Source of the DNA: Perognathus longimembris pacificus
Taxonomy: Eukaryota > Chordata > Mammalia > Rodentia > Heteromyidae
Length of the DNA: 64,000 nt
NCBI RefSeq assembly: GCF_023159225.1
Contig: NC_063172.1
Location: 34,394,832-34,458,831 of the forward strand
Reading direction: 5' to 3'
Shown here: one piece after another, positions 23,449-34,839 of the stretch
Layout of the letters: each line of letters begins with the position of its first letter
Position numbering within the stretch: position 1 is the first letter of the stretch
Notes under the pieces: model-generated
What the model saw: the letters and a program-made list of their open reading frames with translations, nothing else
Databases searched by the model: none
What the model was told of the DNA's origin: nothing
Program-made: the position numbers and the translations under genes

Positions 23449-24760
23449 TTTTCTTTCTTCAAATTTTTATTATCAAACTGATGTACAGAGAGGTTACAGT
23501 TTCATACATTAGGCATTAGATACATTACTTGTACTGTTTGTTACCTCGTCCCTCTTGACCCCTTCCCTCCTCCCCCTTTCCCTTTCCCCCAATGAGGTGT
23601 TCAGTTTACTTACACCAAACAGTTTTGCAAGTATTGCTTTTGTAGTTGTTTTTCTTTTTTTACCCTGTGTCTCTCAATTTTGGTATTCCCTTTCAATTTC
23701 CTAGTTCTAATACCAGTATACACGGTTTCCAATATACTCAGATAAGATTACAGAGATAGTGTAGGTACAACCACAGGAAGGTGATACAAGAACATCATCA
23801 ATAGTAGAAGTTACAGATACACATAGGACGTTGAAAGTAGTTACAACTGTGATATAGCAATCGTTTCCATAACATGGAGTTGATTTCACTTAGCATCATC
23901 TTATGTGTTCATAAGGGCATAGCTATTGGGCTCTTGTGATCCTCTGCTGTGGCTTGCCTAAACCTGTACTAATTATTCCCAATAAGGGAGACCATAGAGT
24001 CCATGTTTCTTTGGGTCTGGCTCACTTCACTTAGTATAATTTTTTCCAAGTCCTTCCATTTCCATACAAATGGGGCAATGTCATTCTTTCTGATAGAGGC
24101 ATAAAATTCCATTGTGTATATGTACCACATTTTCCTGATCCATTCGTGTACTGAGAGGCATCTGTGTTGGTTCCAGATTCTCGCTATGACAAATTGTGCT
24201 GCGATGAACATTGTTGTGCTGGTGGCATTACTGTGATTTTGTTTGTGTTCTTTTGGAAAGATACCCAAAAGTGGGGCTGCTGGGTCATAGGGGAGTTCTA
24301 TATTTAGCCTTCTGAGGAATCTCCATACTGCTTGCCAGAGTGGCTGAACCAGTTTACATTCCCACCAACAATGAAGTAGGGTTCCCTTTTGGCCACATCC
24401 CCTCCAACAGTTGTTATTGTTAGTTTTCTTGATATATGACATTTTTACCAGGGTGAGATGGAATCTCAATGTTGTTTTGATTTGCATTTCTTTTATGGCC
24501 AGTGATGTAGAGCACTTTTTCATATGTTTCTTGGCCATTCTCATTTCCTCATCAGAGAAGTCTCTTTATAAGTCTTTAGCCCACTTGATGAGGGGGCTAT
24601 TGGTTCTTTGCGGTTTTGTTTTGGAGGAATGTAATTTTTTTAGTTCTGTATATATTTTAGATATGAGGCCTTTGTCCGTTGAATGGCCGGTAAAGATCTT
24701 CTCCTAGTCTGTGGGCTTTCTGTTTATCTTGCAAGCTATGTCCTTTGCCATGCAGAATCT
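23449..24760 (-). mobile_element. 5'-truncated L1 (1.3 kb)
   Basis: A minus-strand L1 running from the distal ORF2 (24760) through its stop codon at 23969 and the 3' UTR to a T-rich start at 23449 (the tail on the sense strand). Perfect 17-bp target-site duplication CTGGCAGAGCCAGTTTT at 23432-23448 and 24761-24777. Its 3' UTR belongs to the same subgroup as the copies at 21778, 41509 and 42661 (AGAGAGGTTACAG near the end, versus AGAGGGGTTACAG in the others). Confidence 0.95.
23969..24544 (-). pseudogene. L1 ORF2 carboxy-terminal fragment (191 codons, open)
   Basis: This is the undisrupted C-terminal part of L1 ORF2, the replicase that primes and copies L1 RNA at the target site. The translation has a zinc-knuckle-like C-X3-C-X7-H-X4-C at residues 46, 50, 58 and 63, then the PLWQAVW and [11 protein letters not shown] blocks, then the typical end of ORF2 before a genuine stop. 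The frame is open for 576 bases, unlike the broken copy at 3208-5874, so the insertion is fairly young. The reverse transcriptase and endonuclease domains are absent because of 5' truncation, so no activity is expected. The first Met is only the first one in the frame and not a real start. Confidence 0.92.
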
Positions 24761-25009
24761 CTGGCAGAGCCAGTTTTAAGACTTAATCCTATAAGCTTTT
24801 TCATCATACCTATCATCTCTAAATAATAGCCATGTGAATAATTGATATCAAGTAACGTGAACTAAAGTGGAATTGAGCAATGGATAGTTTTCACTCTAAT
24901 AATGGCACACTCCCACCAAAAGATGCATCAGTATCTTGACCATTCAAAAAAATGAGAAACTAATATCTGTTCTAAAATATAATGTTTATCAGTTAGCTTG
25001 AATATTTTT

Positions 25010-25203
25010 TTTCCAGTCCTGGGGCTTGGACTCAGGGTCTGAGCACTGACTGTCCCTGGCCTCTTTGTGCTCTGGGCTAACACTCTACCACTTGCCACAG
25101 TGCCACTTCTGGCTTTTTCTGTTTATGTGGTGCTGAGGAATTGAACCCAGGGCTTCATGCATGCAAGGCAAGCACTCTACCGCTAAACTACATTCCCAGC
25201 CCC
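25010..25203 (-). mobile_element. IDL-Geo-type dimeric SINE, older copy
   Basis: Same architecture as the other copies, but diverged (a small duplication, GACTGACTG, near 25046 and several substitutions). Target-site duplication TAGCTTGAATATTTTT at 24994-25009 and TAGCTTGCATATTTTT at 25204-25219 (15 of 16). Confidence 0.9.
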
Positions 25204-25219
25204 TAGCTTGCATATTTTT

Positions 25220-28200
25220 ATAGTAACAAATAGAATGTTTTCTCCAAATTACAAAAACAAATATAGAACTAAGATATTCAATGTATCTAGTACAGTGTTT
25301 CTGTATGTTACTGATAGTTATTAACATAATTTACTAAATTAAATTATATTTAAATTAAGACAAAAACATTCAAAATGTATTATACCTTGGAGTAAGCTCT
25401 TGAGGAACAAATAATCTTATTCCATCTGAAAATACTAGGTGAATGATTTGTTTAGAAACATGGGAGTTAAGGATATTGTTAGACTCCCGACAGTTTTCTT
25501 AGAAACTGCTGTTGTAGTCTTTCAGTTGAATAGCAGGGAAATTTATCAGGTTCATTCACTGACCTCATCTTTCTTTCCCCAGGGAGGTGACATCTTATAC
25601 GAACTATAATGAAAAGATTGCTCTTATGTCCATGGAGTAAACATAATTTTAACATGAGGGCTAACAATTATTCGGGTAGCTCACTGAGCTGTGGGATCAA
25701 AAGATGAAAAAAATTCATAAATGAATATCCTTTTGTGACTTCAGATTCTATGAAATGGCTTAAAACCTCTCAAATCATACAGGAGATTTCTCAGTAGCAT
25801 TATTTGTTGGAGTCTTTCTTATAAAATCTCCTACAGGGGTGTTTTTAAAATCTTTCCTGGGTCATTCTCCTCCATACCATCCATGATTAAGTGGATCTTT
25901 TGTCCACAGAAAGTTGTATTACATGAAACTTTCAACTTTGGCTTTTAGGATTAACTTCTTGAATAAAATAATGGCTCTAAAACTCTACCTTTGGCGTCTA
26001 TACACATGGCCTTCTTGCATTTGATTTGATTTCTTGATTTTCTTTCCTTGAATTAGGCACCCAGCCTATAGCACAGGGAAGGAAACACATATCCCTGTAA
26101 CACCCTGGCAGCAACCACTTGATAATTTTTCATCTGGTCCAATGTGTAAAATGTGAGATGGTATATTATTTTTAAAACATTACAATATGATGGAAATTAC
26201 CAGTATGTACTTTACATCTCTATTTATCTCAACTCAGTCTTAAGCTTATTGTGAGTATACTTAATGTGTTTTATTCATTATCTTTGGTGTTATGTACATA
26301 ATTGCAAAATATATCTATATAATTTCAAAATTTATAAAAATATCAAAATATATATAATTTGCACAATAATAATTTGTGGTATTGCTATACTACTATTAGA
26401 ATGAACTACAGAAAATTGTTGGTATTTGACTGTTTTTGACCCACATAAGACTGGCAATTTCATATGTGCAATGCAAATATTAGCTTATGTGACAGTTAAG
26501 AAATCTGAGACATGAAGAAAATACTTTTCTGTGGTCACAATTAGTAAATGCCAAAAACACAAAATGAAATGTATAATGGATCTAATGATTACTCCCCCCC
26601 ATCCCAGGGTTTCACACCACATTGGCTTGTGAAGCTTATAAATAATTCCCCTTCATTAAGAATTACTTTTTGATCAACTCCTTGGAGCTAACAGTCTCCT
26701 GTCAAACACATCATTCCATCAGTATGAGCAAATTTTACACTGATTGGGATAATTTGTGTGGGAAGGGACACTATGAAAATGTGGCATGAGGCAATTTAAT
26801 CAACTGTACTATAAACAAGCCATAGTTCCACACATATTGGCTCAAACTATCTCAAATATTCAGCATGTGAGTCATAAATATAACACCCTAAAAGTTAGGG
26901 AAAACAACTCTATAATTTAAACAAAGTGTAGATTAGCTAAGTTAGACCATCACTAATGAGTGAAATGAAATAACTTTCAGCTATCTCCACATGTTTATAG
27001 CAAACTGTAAACTAATTTCCCTTTGTTGCAAACTTTCAGCACACATTTTCTTGTCAGACTTCCTGACTGTACAGGTTGGAAGTGGAGTCCGACTGAGAAT
27101 TCTGCAGGCAATGCAATTAGTGTAGAGAACTGTGGAATCTTTACAGAACTGCCAATTAGTGCTTACAAAATAATTTGCTTCTGCAACAAAGGCAAAGTGA
27201 AAGACGGCACATTGAAAAAGCCCTAGCTACATTTGAGATGCTCCTATATATATTTTTTTCAAAAACAGAGTATTTTCAGACTTTCAGTGTTGGTCTAAGA
27301 CATGATTTTAATCAAGTCAATAGTGTGTATTTGGAAGGAATTTATTTGCAATAGTTATAGTTTTATATGTTATTTTTAAGAGCCTTCCACCTGGGGTAAC
27401 CATAATGTCCACTATTTATATGTTAGGAGATAAAGCTTATCACTTAAAATAATTGTGCATATCTTTTAGTAGATAAGTGATCTATTTGGTAGCTTTGATT
27501 ATGTTCCCTGACAAGGGAACATAATACATTACTTTTTCTTGTTACATTAAAATGTTGAATCATACATGCTCCAAATATCTGTACCCTTTATACATCTGAA
27601 CATAAAAAATGAGACTTTTATCATTTTTCACTCACCTGAATAAACAAAACTGTAGAGTAGACAATTAATTGTTCTCTTTGTTTTATAAGTAAGGGTGATA
27701 GAAGCATGGCAGAGATGGAAAGCATGTGGCACAGACATGCCATGGGAATACAGCAATTGAGCCTATTTCCACCATTTTGGGTCATCTTCCTTGTTACAGA
27801 GTAGCCTTAAAGAGTGAGAATGTCAGTCCTCAAAGTTGGTGGTCCTTCTTTCTGTTTTCTTTAGGTTGTAAGGTCAAAGATTTTTCTTATTTCCTTATTT
27901 CCTCATTAGTTTGTCCTTTCCCTATTTTCTGTAGCCTTTTCCTCTATTTCATTATCACGTAGGTTTTGGTTTTCTATCTGCAAGTTCTATAGGCTAAAAT
28001 TGGCTGATTTTCCACTAACTCATATCATTTTCCCCTTACTGAAGTGGTGACTTTACCTGTTGTGGGAAAAGAGGACTTGTTACTTCATGCTGCTATAGGG
28101 ATGTTGATGGGGAAACAGCTAGTTGAGGGTTTGTCTGCAGAGGACTGGTCTAGAGGGCTTTTGATGTCATGGGCTAGGTTCATGGGAAGTTCCTGTTCCA

Positions 28201-28510
28201 TGACCATTTGAAACTTGATAGATCCTAAGCAAAAAGAAATAAACATGGTTAAAACATTAACAATATAAAATCCAGCAATGAATAAAGGCTTCTGTTTTAT
28301 ATTTAGATCTCTAAACATGGCAGGGGAGAGAAAAATAAAAAAAACTAAGTTCTTCACTCAGGTGGAAAGTAGTTAGACAAGTGTGTCATGTAGATATGCT
28401 TACAAACTATTTGGCATTAGTAAGCTTTGTTCTTCTGAAGGCCTTAGAAGCCAGTCAGTATCCTTGTATGCTACTGTAAGGATAGCATGTGAGAGAATTC
28501 ATCTTTATCA
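25220..28510. other. unannotated, apparently single-copy sequence
   Basis: 3.3 kb without a gene or nameable repeat. Short frames at 27023-27226 and 27726-27962 lack domain signatures. There is a C-run near 26594. The block around 27020-27240 is of higher complexity than its surroundings. Confidence 0.5.
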
Positions 28511-28524
28511 AAAAAATTCTTCAG

Positions 28525-28722
28525 GGGGCTGGGAATATGGCCTAGTGGCAAGAGTGCTTGCTTCTTATACATGAAGCCCTGGGTTCGATTCCCCGGCACC
28601 ACATATATAGAAAACGGCCAGAAGTGGCGCTGTGGCTCAAGTGGCAGAGTGCTAGCCTTGAGCAAAAAAGAAGCCAGGGACAGTGCTCAGGCCCTGAGTT
28701 CAAGGCCCAGGACTGGCAAAAA
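28525..28722 (+). mobile_element. IDL-Geo-type dimeric SINE (plus strand)
   Basis: Left ID-like monomer at 28525-28610 and right monomer at about 28614-28716, ending in GACTGGC and an A tail. Target-site duplication AAAAAATTCTTCAG at 28511-28524 and 28723-28736, which merges with the tail. This is the clearest plus-strand copy and shows the Pol III boxes described separately. The right monomer also carries tRNA-like boxes: TGGCTCAAGTGG at 28633-28644 and AGTTCAAGGCC at 28697-28707. Confidence 0.93.
28538..28592 (+). promoter_or_regulatory. internal Pol III promoter (A and B boxes) of the SINE
   Basis: A box TGGCCTAGTGG at 28538-28548 and B box GGTTCGATTCC at 28582-28592, separated by 33 bp as in tRNA genes. 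These are the internal promoter elements of tRNA-derived SINEs. Whether this copy is transcribed is unknown. Confidence 0.8.
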
Positions 28723-28955
28723 AAAAAATTCTTCAGTGTACAAATAAAATTCATTAAAAGTTTACCAGAGTAGATGATAGTATCATCTTCAATTCTGATA
28801 CATGCATATCTCAAAAACTAACAAGATGGGTCTTGATTTTTTAAAGTTAAATGATCATTTAAGACTTATCTGAATGTATAAGAATGCAATGCAGTTAAGT
28901 CAAATGATGAATTTCTTGAAGTCTTTACATTGTTTGTGCTTGATTACACCCTTTT

Positions 28956-29317
28956 TGTATGTATGTGCTTGTCCTGGAGCTTGAACTCAAGGCTTGTTTC
29001 TGTCCCTGAGCTTTTATTATTCAAGGCTAGTGCTCTAGCAGTTGAGCTACAGCTCCACTTTGGCTTTTTTTGTGTGTGTTAGTTAATTAGAGATAAGAGA
29101 CTCATGGAGGAGGTAACAAATTGTACAAGAAATGTAGCCACTGCCTTACGTATGAAACTGTAACCCCTCTGTATATCACTTTGACAATAAATAAGTAATT
29201 ATTCAGAAAAAAAGAGACTCATGGATTTTCCTGCTCAAGCTGGCTTCAAACCACAATCCTCATATCTCAGCCTCCTGAGTAGCTAGGATTGTAGACATGA
29301 GCTTATCAGTGCCTGGC
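28956..29317 (-). mobile_element. 7SL-type plus Geo-type SINE, split by an L1 fragment
   Basis: The right monomer (about 28972-29070, reverse complement) and the 7SL-like half (about 29225-29317) are separated by the 104-bp L1 fragment at 29108-29211. An imperfect outer duplication, TGATTACACCCTTTT at 28941-28955 and TGATTACACTATTTT at 29318-29332, matches at 13 of 15 bases. Confidence 0.8.
29108..29211 (+). mobile_element. very short (104 bp) L1 3' end insertion
   Basis: Only the last roughly 90 bases of the L1 3' UTR plus AATAAATAAGTAA and an A tail. Perfect target-site duplication AAGAGACTCATGG at 29095-29107 and 29212-29224. It lies inside an older SINE and so is younger than it. Confidence 0.93.
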
Positions 29318-29332
29318 TGATTACACTATTTT

Positions 29333-30120
29333 AAGCTTATCCATTTATTTTGCTCCCAAATATATACTAATACATACTACCCTTACTTATTTCCTTTTTC
29401 TTGAGAAAAAAGGGCAAAAACATTTTGTCTTTCCATTGTCCACATCCTGTGTATATTAAATAAGCTCTTGCCATTTATAGTTGAAATAAATTTTCTTAAT
29501 TTCCAAATTACAGCTGATATAATAGTTACCAAATAATGCCTGAAATGTGAGTAGTATGAGTTTGTGAATATAAAGCTTTAACTGAAAGACTGATACTCCT
29601 CATGAGGTGTATTTCAAACTTGTACTACTAAAGTTTGATAAGGAAGACAAAGGAGAATTGTATCCAATGGAACCTAATGAATTTTGTATGTGAAGGTCAG
29701 AACTTTTGGATATTTATTTATGTTTGTCATAAATAAGTAATATTCCTCTCTTTGGATGAAACCCAAATGCTTCTCAAATATGTTGTAGTTAATTGTATAG
29801 ACAGGAAACTTAGGGATATTAAAGAATTGAATTTTTAATTAAGTGGCCATTTCACCAAATCAAACTACCTCTCATTTCCTATTACTTTAATTAAATCAAT
29901 GTTTATTTAGAAATGGAACATCAAATCTTTGTTTGCTGTAACTTAAATTAACTGGTAATAATGACTGTTACTGTTTTGTTCAATTTCCTTCAAGTCCTAT
30001 CATGTGACTGGAAGCTTTTTCTCTCCAAAGATATTGGACCCCACATTCTTCTCACACAAATTTTCATATGGATGGATTCTGTGGGATAGATAGATACCTT
30101 TGCACATACACAAGGAAGAA
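29333..30120. other. unannotated AT-rich sequence
   Basis: No gene or nameable repeat. Confidence 0.5.
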
Positions 30121-30124
30121 GAAT

Positions 30125-30372
30125 TAACACTGGGTAGTGCTGGCTCATACTTACAATCCTAGCTACCAGAGAACCTAAGATAACAAAGGATTGTGGTTTA
30201 AAACCAGCTTGAGTACAAAAGTCCGTGAGGCTGCATCTCTAAAATAACAAGCCAAAGCCAGGCATGAAGCATGGCTCAAGTGGTAGAAAAACAGCTCAGC
30301 AATCAAGCCAAGTGAGCAGAAGCCTTGAGATAATTCGCCAGTACTGTCACAAAGAAAGAAAAGAAGAGGGAG
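30125..30372 (+). mobile_element. old 7SL-type plus Geo-type SINE
   Basis: A decayed 7SL-like left half (CATACTTACAATCCTAGCTACC) is followed by an AGCATGGCTCAAGTGGTAGA block of the right monomer and an A/G-rich end. No clear duplication. Confidence 0.65.
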
Positions 30373-30599
30373 GAGTGGGATGAGATTAGACAGCTGAGCA
30401 GTAGCTAGACTCAAATTTGGATGTCACTTACATTGAGCCTTACACTCATTTCTCTACATTTATGTTATCTTCTCTCCTTGACTGGTCTAGTAGTTTATCT
30501 AGAAATTGACCAAGCTTTCATGCAGTCCAGTTCCTATGAACACGTTTCCCATGACCCTAGCTCTTGTTGCCTGCTGTTGCACAGCAGATGGGATCATAG

Positions 30600-30765
30600 G
30601 GCATAGCTATGAAAAACCAAGAATCAGATAAAGGAATCAGATAAAGTTCAGTTTGAATCCTCTTTTTGTATTTATCATTTGTACGCTCTTGATCAATTTC
30701 TTTAACCTTGGTAAGTTTCAGATTCTCATCTATAAAATGGGATAAAAATAATGCATTTGATTATT
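30600..30765 (+). mobile_element. MIR relic
   Basis: Plus-strand MIR core: CAGTTTGAATCCTC, then TTGATCAATTTCTTTAACC, then TCAGATTCTCATCTATAAAATGGGATAA, in the expected order. The 3' part is cut off by the L1 block starting near 30770. Confidence 0.8.
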
Positions 30766-30769
30766 ACAG

Positions 30770-31005
30770 ATGAGGGTAACCAGACAGCCTATGTTTCTTT
30801 GGGTCTTGCTTACTTCACTTAATTTTTCCAAGTCATTACATTTCCTTACGAATGGGGCCATGTCATTCTTTCTGATACAAGTATAGAATTCCATTGTGTA
30901 TATATACCAAATTTTCTTGATCCTTTTGTTCACTGAGGGGCATCTGATGATCCACATCCTGGCTATAGTTAAACAATGCTGCAGTGAATATGGTCATACA
31001 AGTAA
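30770..31005 (-). mobile_element. L1 ORF2 fragment
   Basis: Reverse complement of the distal ORF2, with its frame partly open at 30730-30957. It lies head to head with the plus-strand L1 3' end starting near 31095, an arrangement that could come from a twin-primed insertion (see findings). Confidence 0.8.
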
Positions 31006-31094
31006 ACACAGTGGATAATTAAAGACAAAAAATTATACTTGGACATGATAAATTAAATAGGACTCTAACCATTCACATAGTGAGGCCAAAGGAG

Positions 31095-31540
31095 GAAATT
31101 CTTAGGAGGACCACAAAGGCTCAATAGCTATGTGCATATGATCATATAAACTGATGCTTATCAAAAGAAACTTTAAGAAATGGAAACAAGACATTTTTTA
31201 TTTTATGTTTTGTGTTTGTTTCTTTCTTCTTTTTTCTCCTTTTGTTGTTGTTTTTGATTTCTGTACCTTTTGTCTTGTATATAAGTTTATCTGATTAGGG
31301 AGGATAATGGGAAGCTCAAAAATGGTGGGACAAAGGGTGGATGAATTTAGCAGTGATAATCACTAGACAATATGTTGAAAAGGAACTATACAACTTGTGG
31401 GAGGGATGGAGGTTGGGAGGGCAAAGTCAGGAGAAATCAAGGAAAAGGTGATACTGTTCAAAAAGAAATGCATTCATTACCTGACTAATGTAACTGTAAT
31501 CCCTCTGTACATCACCATCACAATAAAAATTTAAAAAAAT
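31095..31540 (+). mobile_element. L1 3' UTR, diverged
   Basis: Plus-strand L1 end with GGACCACAAAGGCTCAATAG, a degenerate 3' UTR, then CTCTGTACATCACCATCACAATAAAAATTT. More diverged than the copies with perfect duplications. Confidence 0.8.
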
Positions 31541-31837
31541 ACCCATCTATTTGAGATTCAAGTGTCAAAGTTTAAGTTCTTGCTGTTTTCTCTAATTAGT
31601 ATTTGTCATGGACTAATCATAACTAGTAATGATTATCAATGACTATGAATGTTTTTCTGCCATCAGAATCATTGCTGAAGTTGCCTCATCACTGTTTAAT
31701 CTATGGATTCCTCAAATATGGTTGAAACATTAGTGTGTTTTCTATATGTGGAACAACATCAGAGCTTTCCTAGCCTTCCCTGTGGACCTGGACTTCCAGA
31801 CTGTTCCATGTCCAGGCCTCTGCATGCTGAATTCATG

Positions 31838-32300
31838 ACATTACTGAGCACATTAGTATCCTGTGTCTCGTGCAATAAATCACCACACTTACAACAAAGG
31901 AAATCTATCAATTCACTGTTCTGGAGGTTGGTAGTCTAAGATCAATTTATTTTCAGGCCTGTATTCTCCCCAGAAACTCTGAAGAGGAGAACTGGTTCCT
32001 TACTTGCTCTAGTTTGATGTAATTCTAGTTTGATTGAGTATGATGGAATTCCAGATATTTCATGGTTTGTGAGTATATCATTCTCATTTCTATCTCTGTG
32101 GTCACATTGCCTCCTCTTCATGTTTGTCTCAAATCTTCTAGGCTTCATTCATAAAAATATAATACACATAGCTCCATTCATACAGGTTAATCCAGGATAA
32201 AACTTTCCTCAAGATCTTCAACTCAGTTTTACCATCTTCAACTCTATTTCCATTGTAAGGAAATATTTACTCTTTGGAATCAAGGATAATTAACCTGAAT
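31838..32300 (+). mobile_element. ancient interspersed repeat, probably an LTR
   Basis: The stretch contains phrases typical of an old mammalian LTR-like repeat: AATAAATCACCACAC, CACTGTTCTGGAGGTTG, then TTAATCCAGGATAA. Their order matches a widespread repeat that I recall but cannot name with certainty. No coding capacity. Confidence 0.45.
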
Positions 32301-34425
32301 TCTAGACTTTAAGTTATTGTTATTGTTTTTGAGAGATCACAATTCAACTCATAACATCTGCTTCAGAGAAATTTGGAAAGTCCCCAGTCCCACAATTCAG
32401 TTTATTAAATAAGTAGAGCATACCTACTAAGTGCCATCCAACATAGTATGAACTATACTCTCCTTCCATATTGAAACATAGCAATTCAGAAGGACAATGC
32501 ACACATGTTCACTCCTTAAAATCACTTGTGGGAGTAGAACAACAAATATATCAGACACTAAGGGGGAGTGGAAAAGAATCTATGCCTCTCAGATGTGTTC
32601 GCACTTATCATATGTCCTAGATATGTATTATATTGGTTTTCAGAAAGATGCACACTTGAGAACTCTTTTGGGCACAAGGGAAATTCATGTGGACAGCATA
32701 TGTGCACATTGGAAGAGCTGGAGAGTGCTGAGTAGAACTTTTAACACATTAAATACTGGAGCTAGGATCACTCATTAAGCATGCTTTTGACAATTGATTA
32801 TAAACTGAAGCAAGTATCATAAATGTGGCAGTTGATGTTGTATCAGAAGATTCTGGAAAGTTTAAAAAGATGGTTTATTCATTTGCTTTATAAACTCTAT
32901 ATAAAGAAAACACAAAGCATTTTCTTTTCTTTCTCAACTCCTCCTCCCCATCACCCTACCGCCATTCCCAGAAGGGAGAAAGGAGAACTGGCAAAACAGC
33001 AATGTAATGAAGACAATTGTGAGGCCACCCAGCTGCCTAATTACTGGCAGCATCTCCAGATGTTTACAGCAGGCCTCTTGTGACATCATCCTTTGAAAAG
33101 CAATAATCCCACGTTGTCACAAAAACAAACAAAAAATATACACACTAGAGCAAAAGAAAGAAAAAAGCAACCCTAAATCCTCTGAGTAGGATAATTCAGC
33201 AAAGGATTTCATGTCATGAAAGACAAAAGCAAAAAAATAAATAATTACTTTGTAATTTCCTCTGCTACTATAGTGTTTTGAGCATTCCATCCCATGTGTT
33301 AACTTGAAACACTACTTTTAAAATTTTAAACTTATTACAATTTAATCCAGAAAGATGAAAGCTTTGAACATCCAGTTTCTTTCAACATTTTATTTGGAAG
33401 GACAAAGTGGTGATAGTCATATTGTTTCATGCAAAACAGAGCAACAACAACAAAAAAGAAAAGCAAAATGAAATGAGAAAAGCAGTGGTTTCATGAAACC
33501 CAGCACTTAAAATGTTTAAGCAGACCTATGTGGAGTTATTTTTGCAATTCCCTTAAGTGTTCTCAGCAATTTCTTATAACAGATTCCTTAACAATATTAT
33601 TAAAACTTGATAGGAGGTAAATGGGATCTGGCTATGTCCCTAAGGAAATGTCTTGCAGAGACAAAGTACGAGTATAAGCAACTCAGGGACAGCTAGTGTG
33701 TGTTAGCAAGGTTTTCAAGTTGCAGAGTTTGCTGTTTATTGCAGGGTGACCCTCTCCAGCAATGCTTTTGCACATCTGCATTAAATGAAACAGATGTGTT
33801 TGATTAAGAAATAATCATTTGAAAACTTTTTGTTTGGTTTTTAGAATTGGTAGACCCTGTCTTATCTCTTTGGGGAAGTAATAAATAACAGTCTTGGATC
33901 CACTGGTTGGAGCAAATCTTTATTTGTGAATTTACTGAAACATCCATGGAACTCTTCTGAGTGCCCCCCATTAGTGGATCCTGCAAAGTTTCTAGTGACA
34001 TGAAAGCAAGTGTGACTTGTTACCTCTCCATAAAAACTCAAGGCCCAGAGAAAAAGACAAATAGAAACAATTACTGTCCAGTGGTTTCAGGCCAAAGTAA
34101 TAGGAGAAACAAGGTGATCCAGAAGCACTGATGAAGGATTATCATTTGCTACAAACAGAGTCCCAGGGGTGGGGAACATAGGTCTGGCCCGAGGTCCAAA
34201 AAAGGATGGCAAAGGATGGAACAGACAGGCACTTCCCTGTATTGCTAATTTTGTGTGGAGTGTAAATGAAGTTATAAAAAAGATTCTCTGTCTCTGTGAG
34301 AGAAAGTACATTTTCTTTAGTAACATACCGTATTCAGTAGCAAACTCACAGAATGCAGTTCCCTTTTGTGTTTCTTTCAAGCTTCCAACCTCTATTACGT
34401 GTTGATCTTTTAAAAGGTCAGTTTT
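32301..34425. other. unannotated, apparently single-copy sequence
   Basis: No gene supported. It includes the candidate conserved block at 32990-33120 and a similar high-complexity stretch at about 33690-33810. Confidence 0.5.
32990..33120. other. candidate conserved noncoding element
   Basis: High-complexity, non-repetitive sequence with dense short words resembling transcription-factor sites: CAGCTG-type E box, CTAATTA, TGACATCA, CTTTGAA and TAATCCC. Clustering of such sites is typical of developmental enhancers, but no conservation data were available, so this is a guess from texture. Confidence 0.3.
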
Positions 34426-34427
34426 CT

Positions 34428-34650
34428 TTGGTCATGGTGGAGCACACTTGCAATCTCAGTTAGGAGGTGCACTTGTGTTAGGAAGATTACAAGCTTTCCC
34501 TGGTGTGTGTGTAGGGGAACAGAAAATTCTATTTGAAAGATAGCTGAAGCCAAACAGCACTGGGGATATGACCAAGAGGTATAGAGCTTGGCAAGTGAAA
34601 TGCTCTGAATTCAAATTACACTAACACCAGAAAATAATAAAAGAGATCAG
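34428..34650 (+). mobile_element. degenerate 7SL/ID-type SINE
   Basis: GGTCATGGTGGAGCACACTTG resembles the start of a 7SL-derived SINE, and GCACTGGGGATATGACCAAG begins a decayed ID-like half. It ends in an A-rich run. Very diverged. Confidence 0.5.
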
Positions 34651-34839
34651 GTTTGTCAATGACTCATTTTCAATACAATATACACTAGACCTGAGTATAT
34701 CCTCTTTGAGCAAGAGAGAGAAAAGGGGTAATAAAGAGGATCACCTCCTTAATGCTGCATGGCAAAATAGTATATGATTTAAAGACAATGACTCTGACAA
34801 ACATGCTTTGACTTGAATCACGACTCTTGTACTTCGTCC

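Noticed and set aside
28538..28592. A genuine tRNA gene suggested by A and B boxes
   Set aside because: The boxes are the internal promoter of a SINE with an A tail and target-site duplication. No tRNA cloverleaf is completed.
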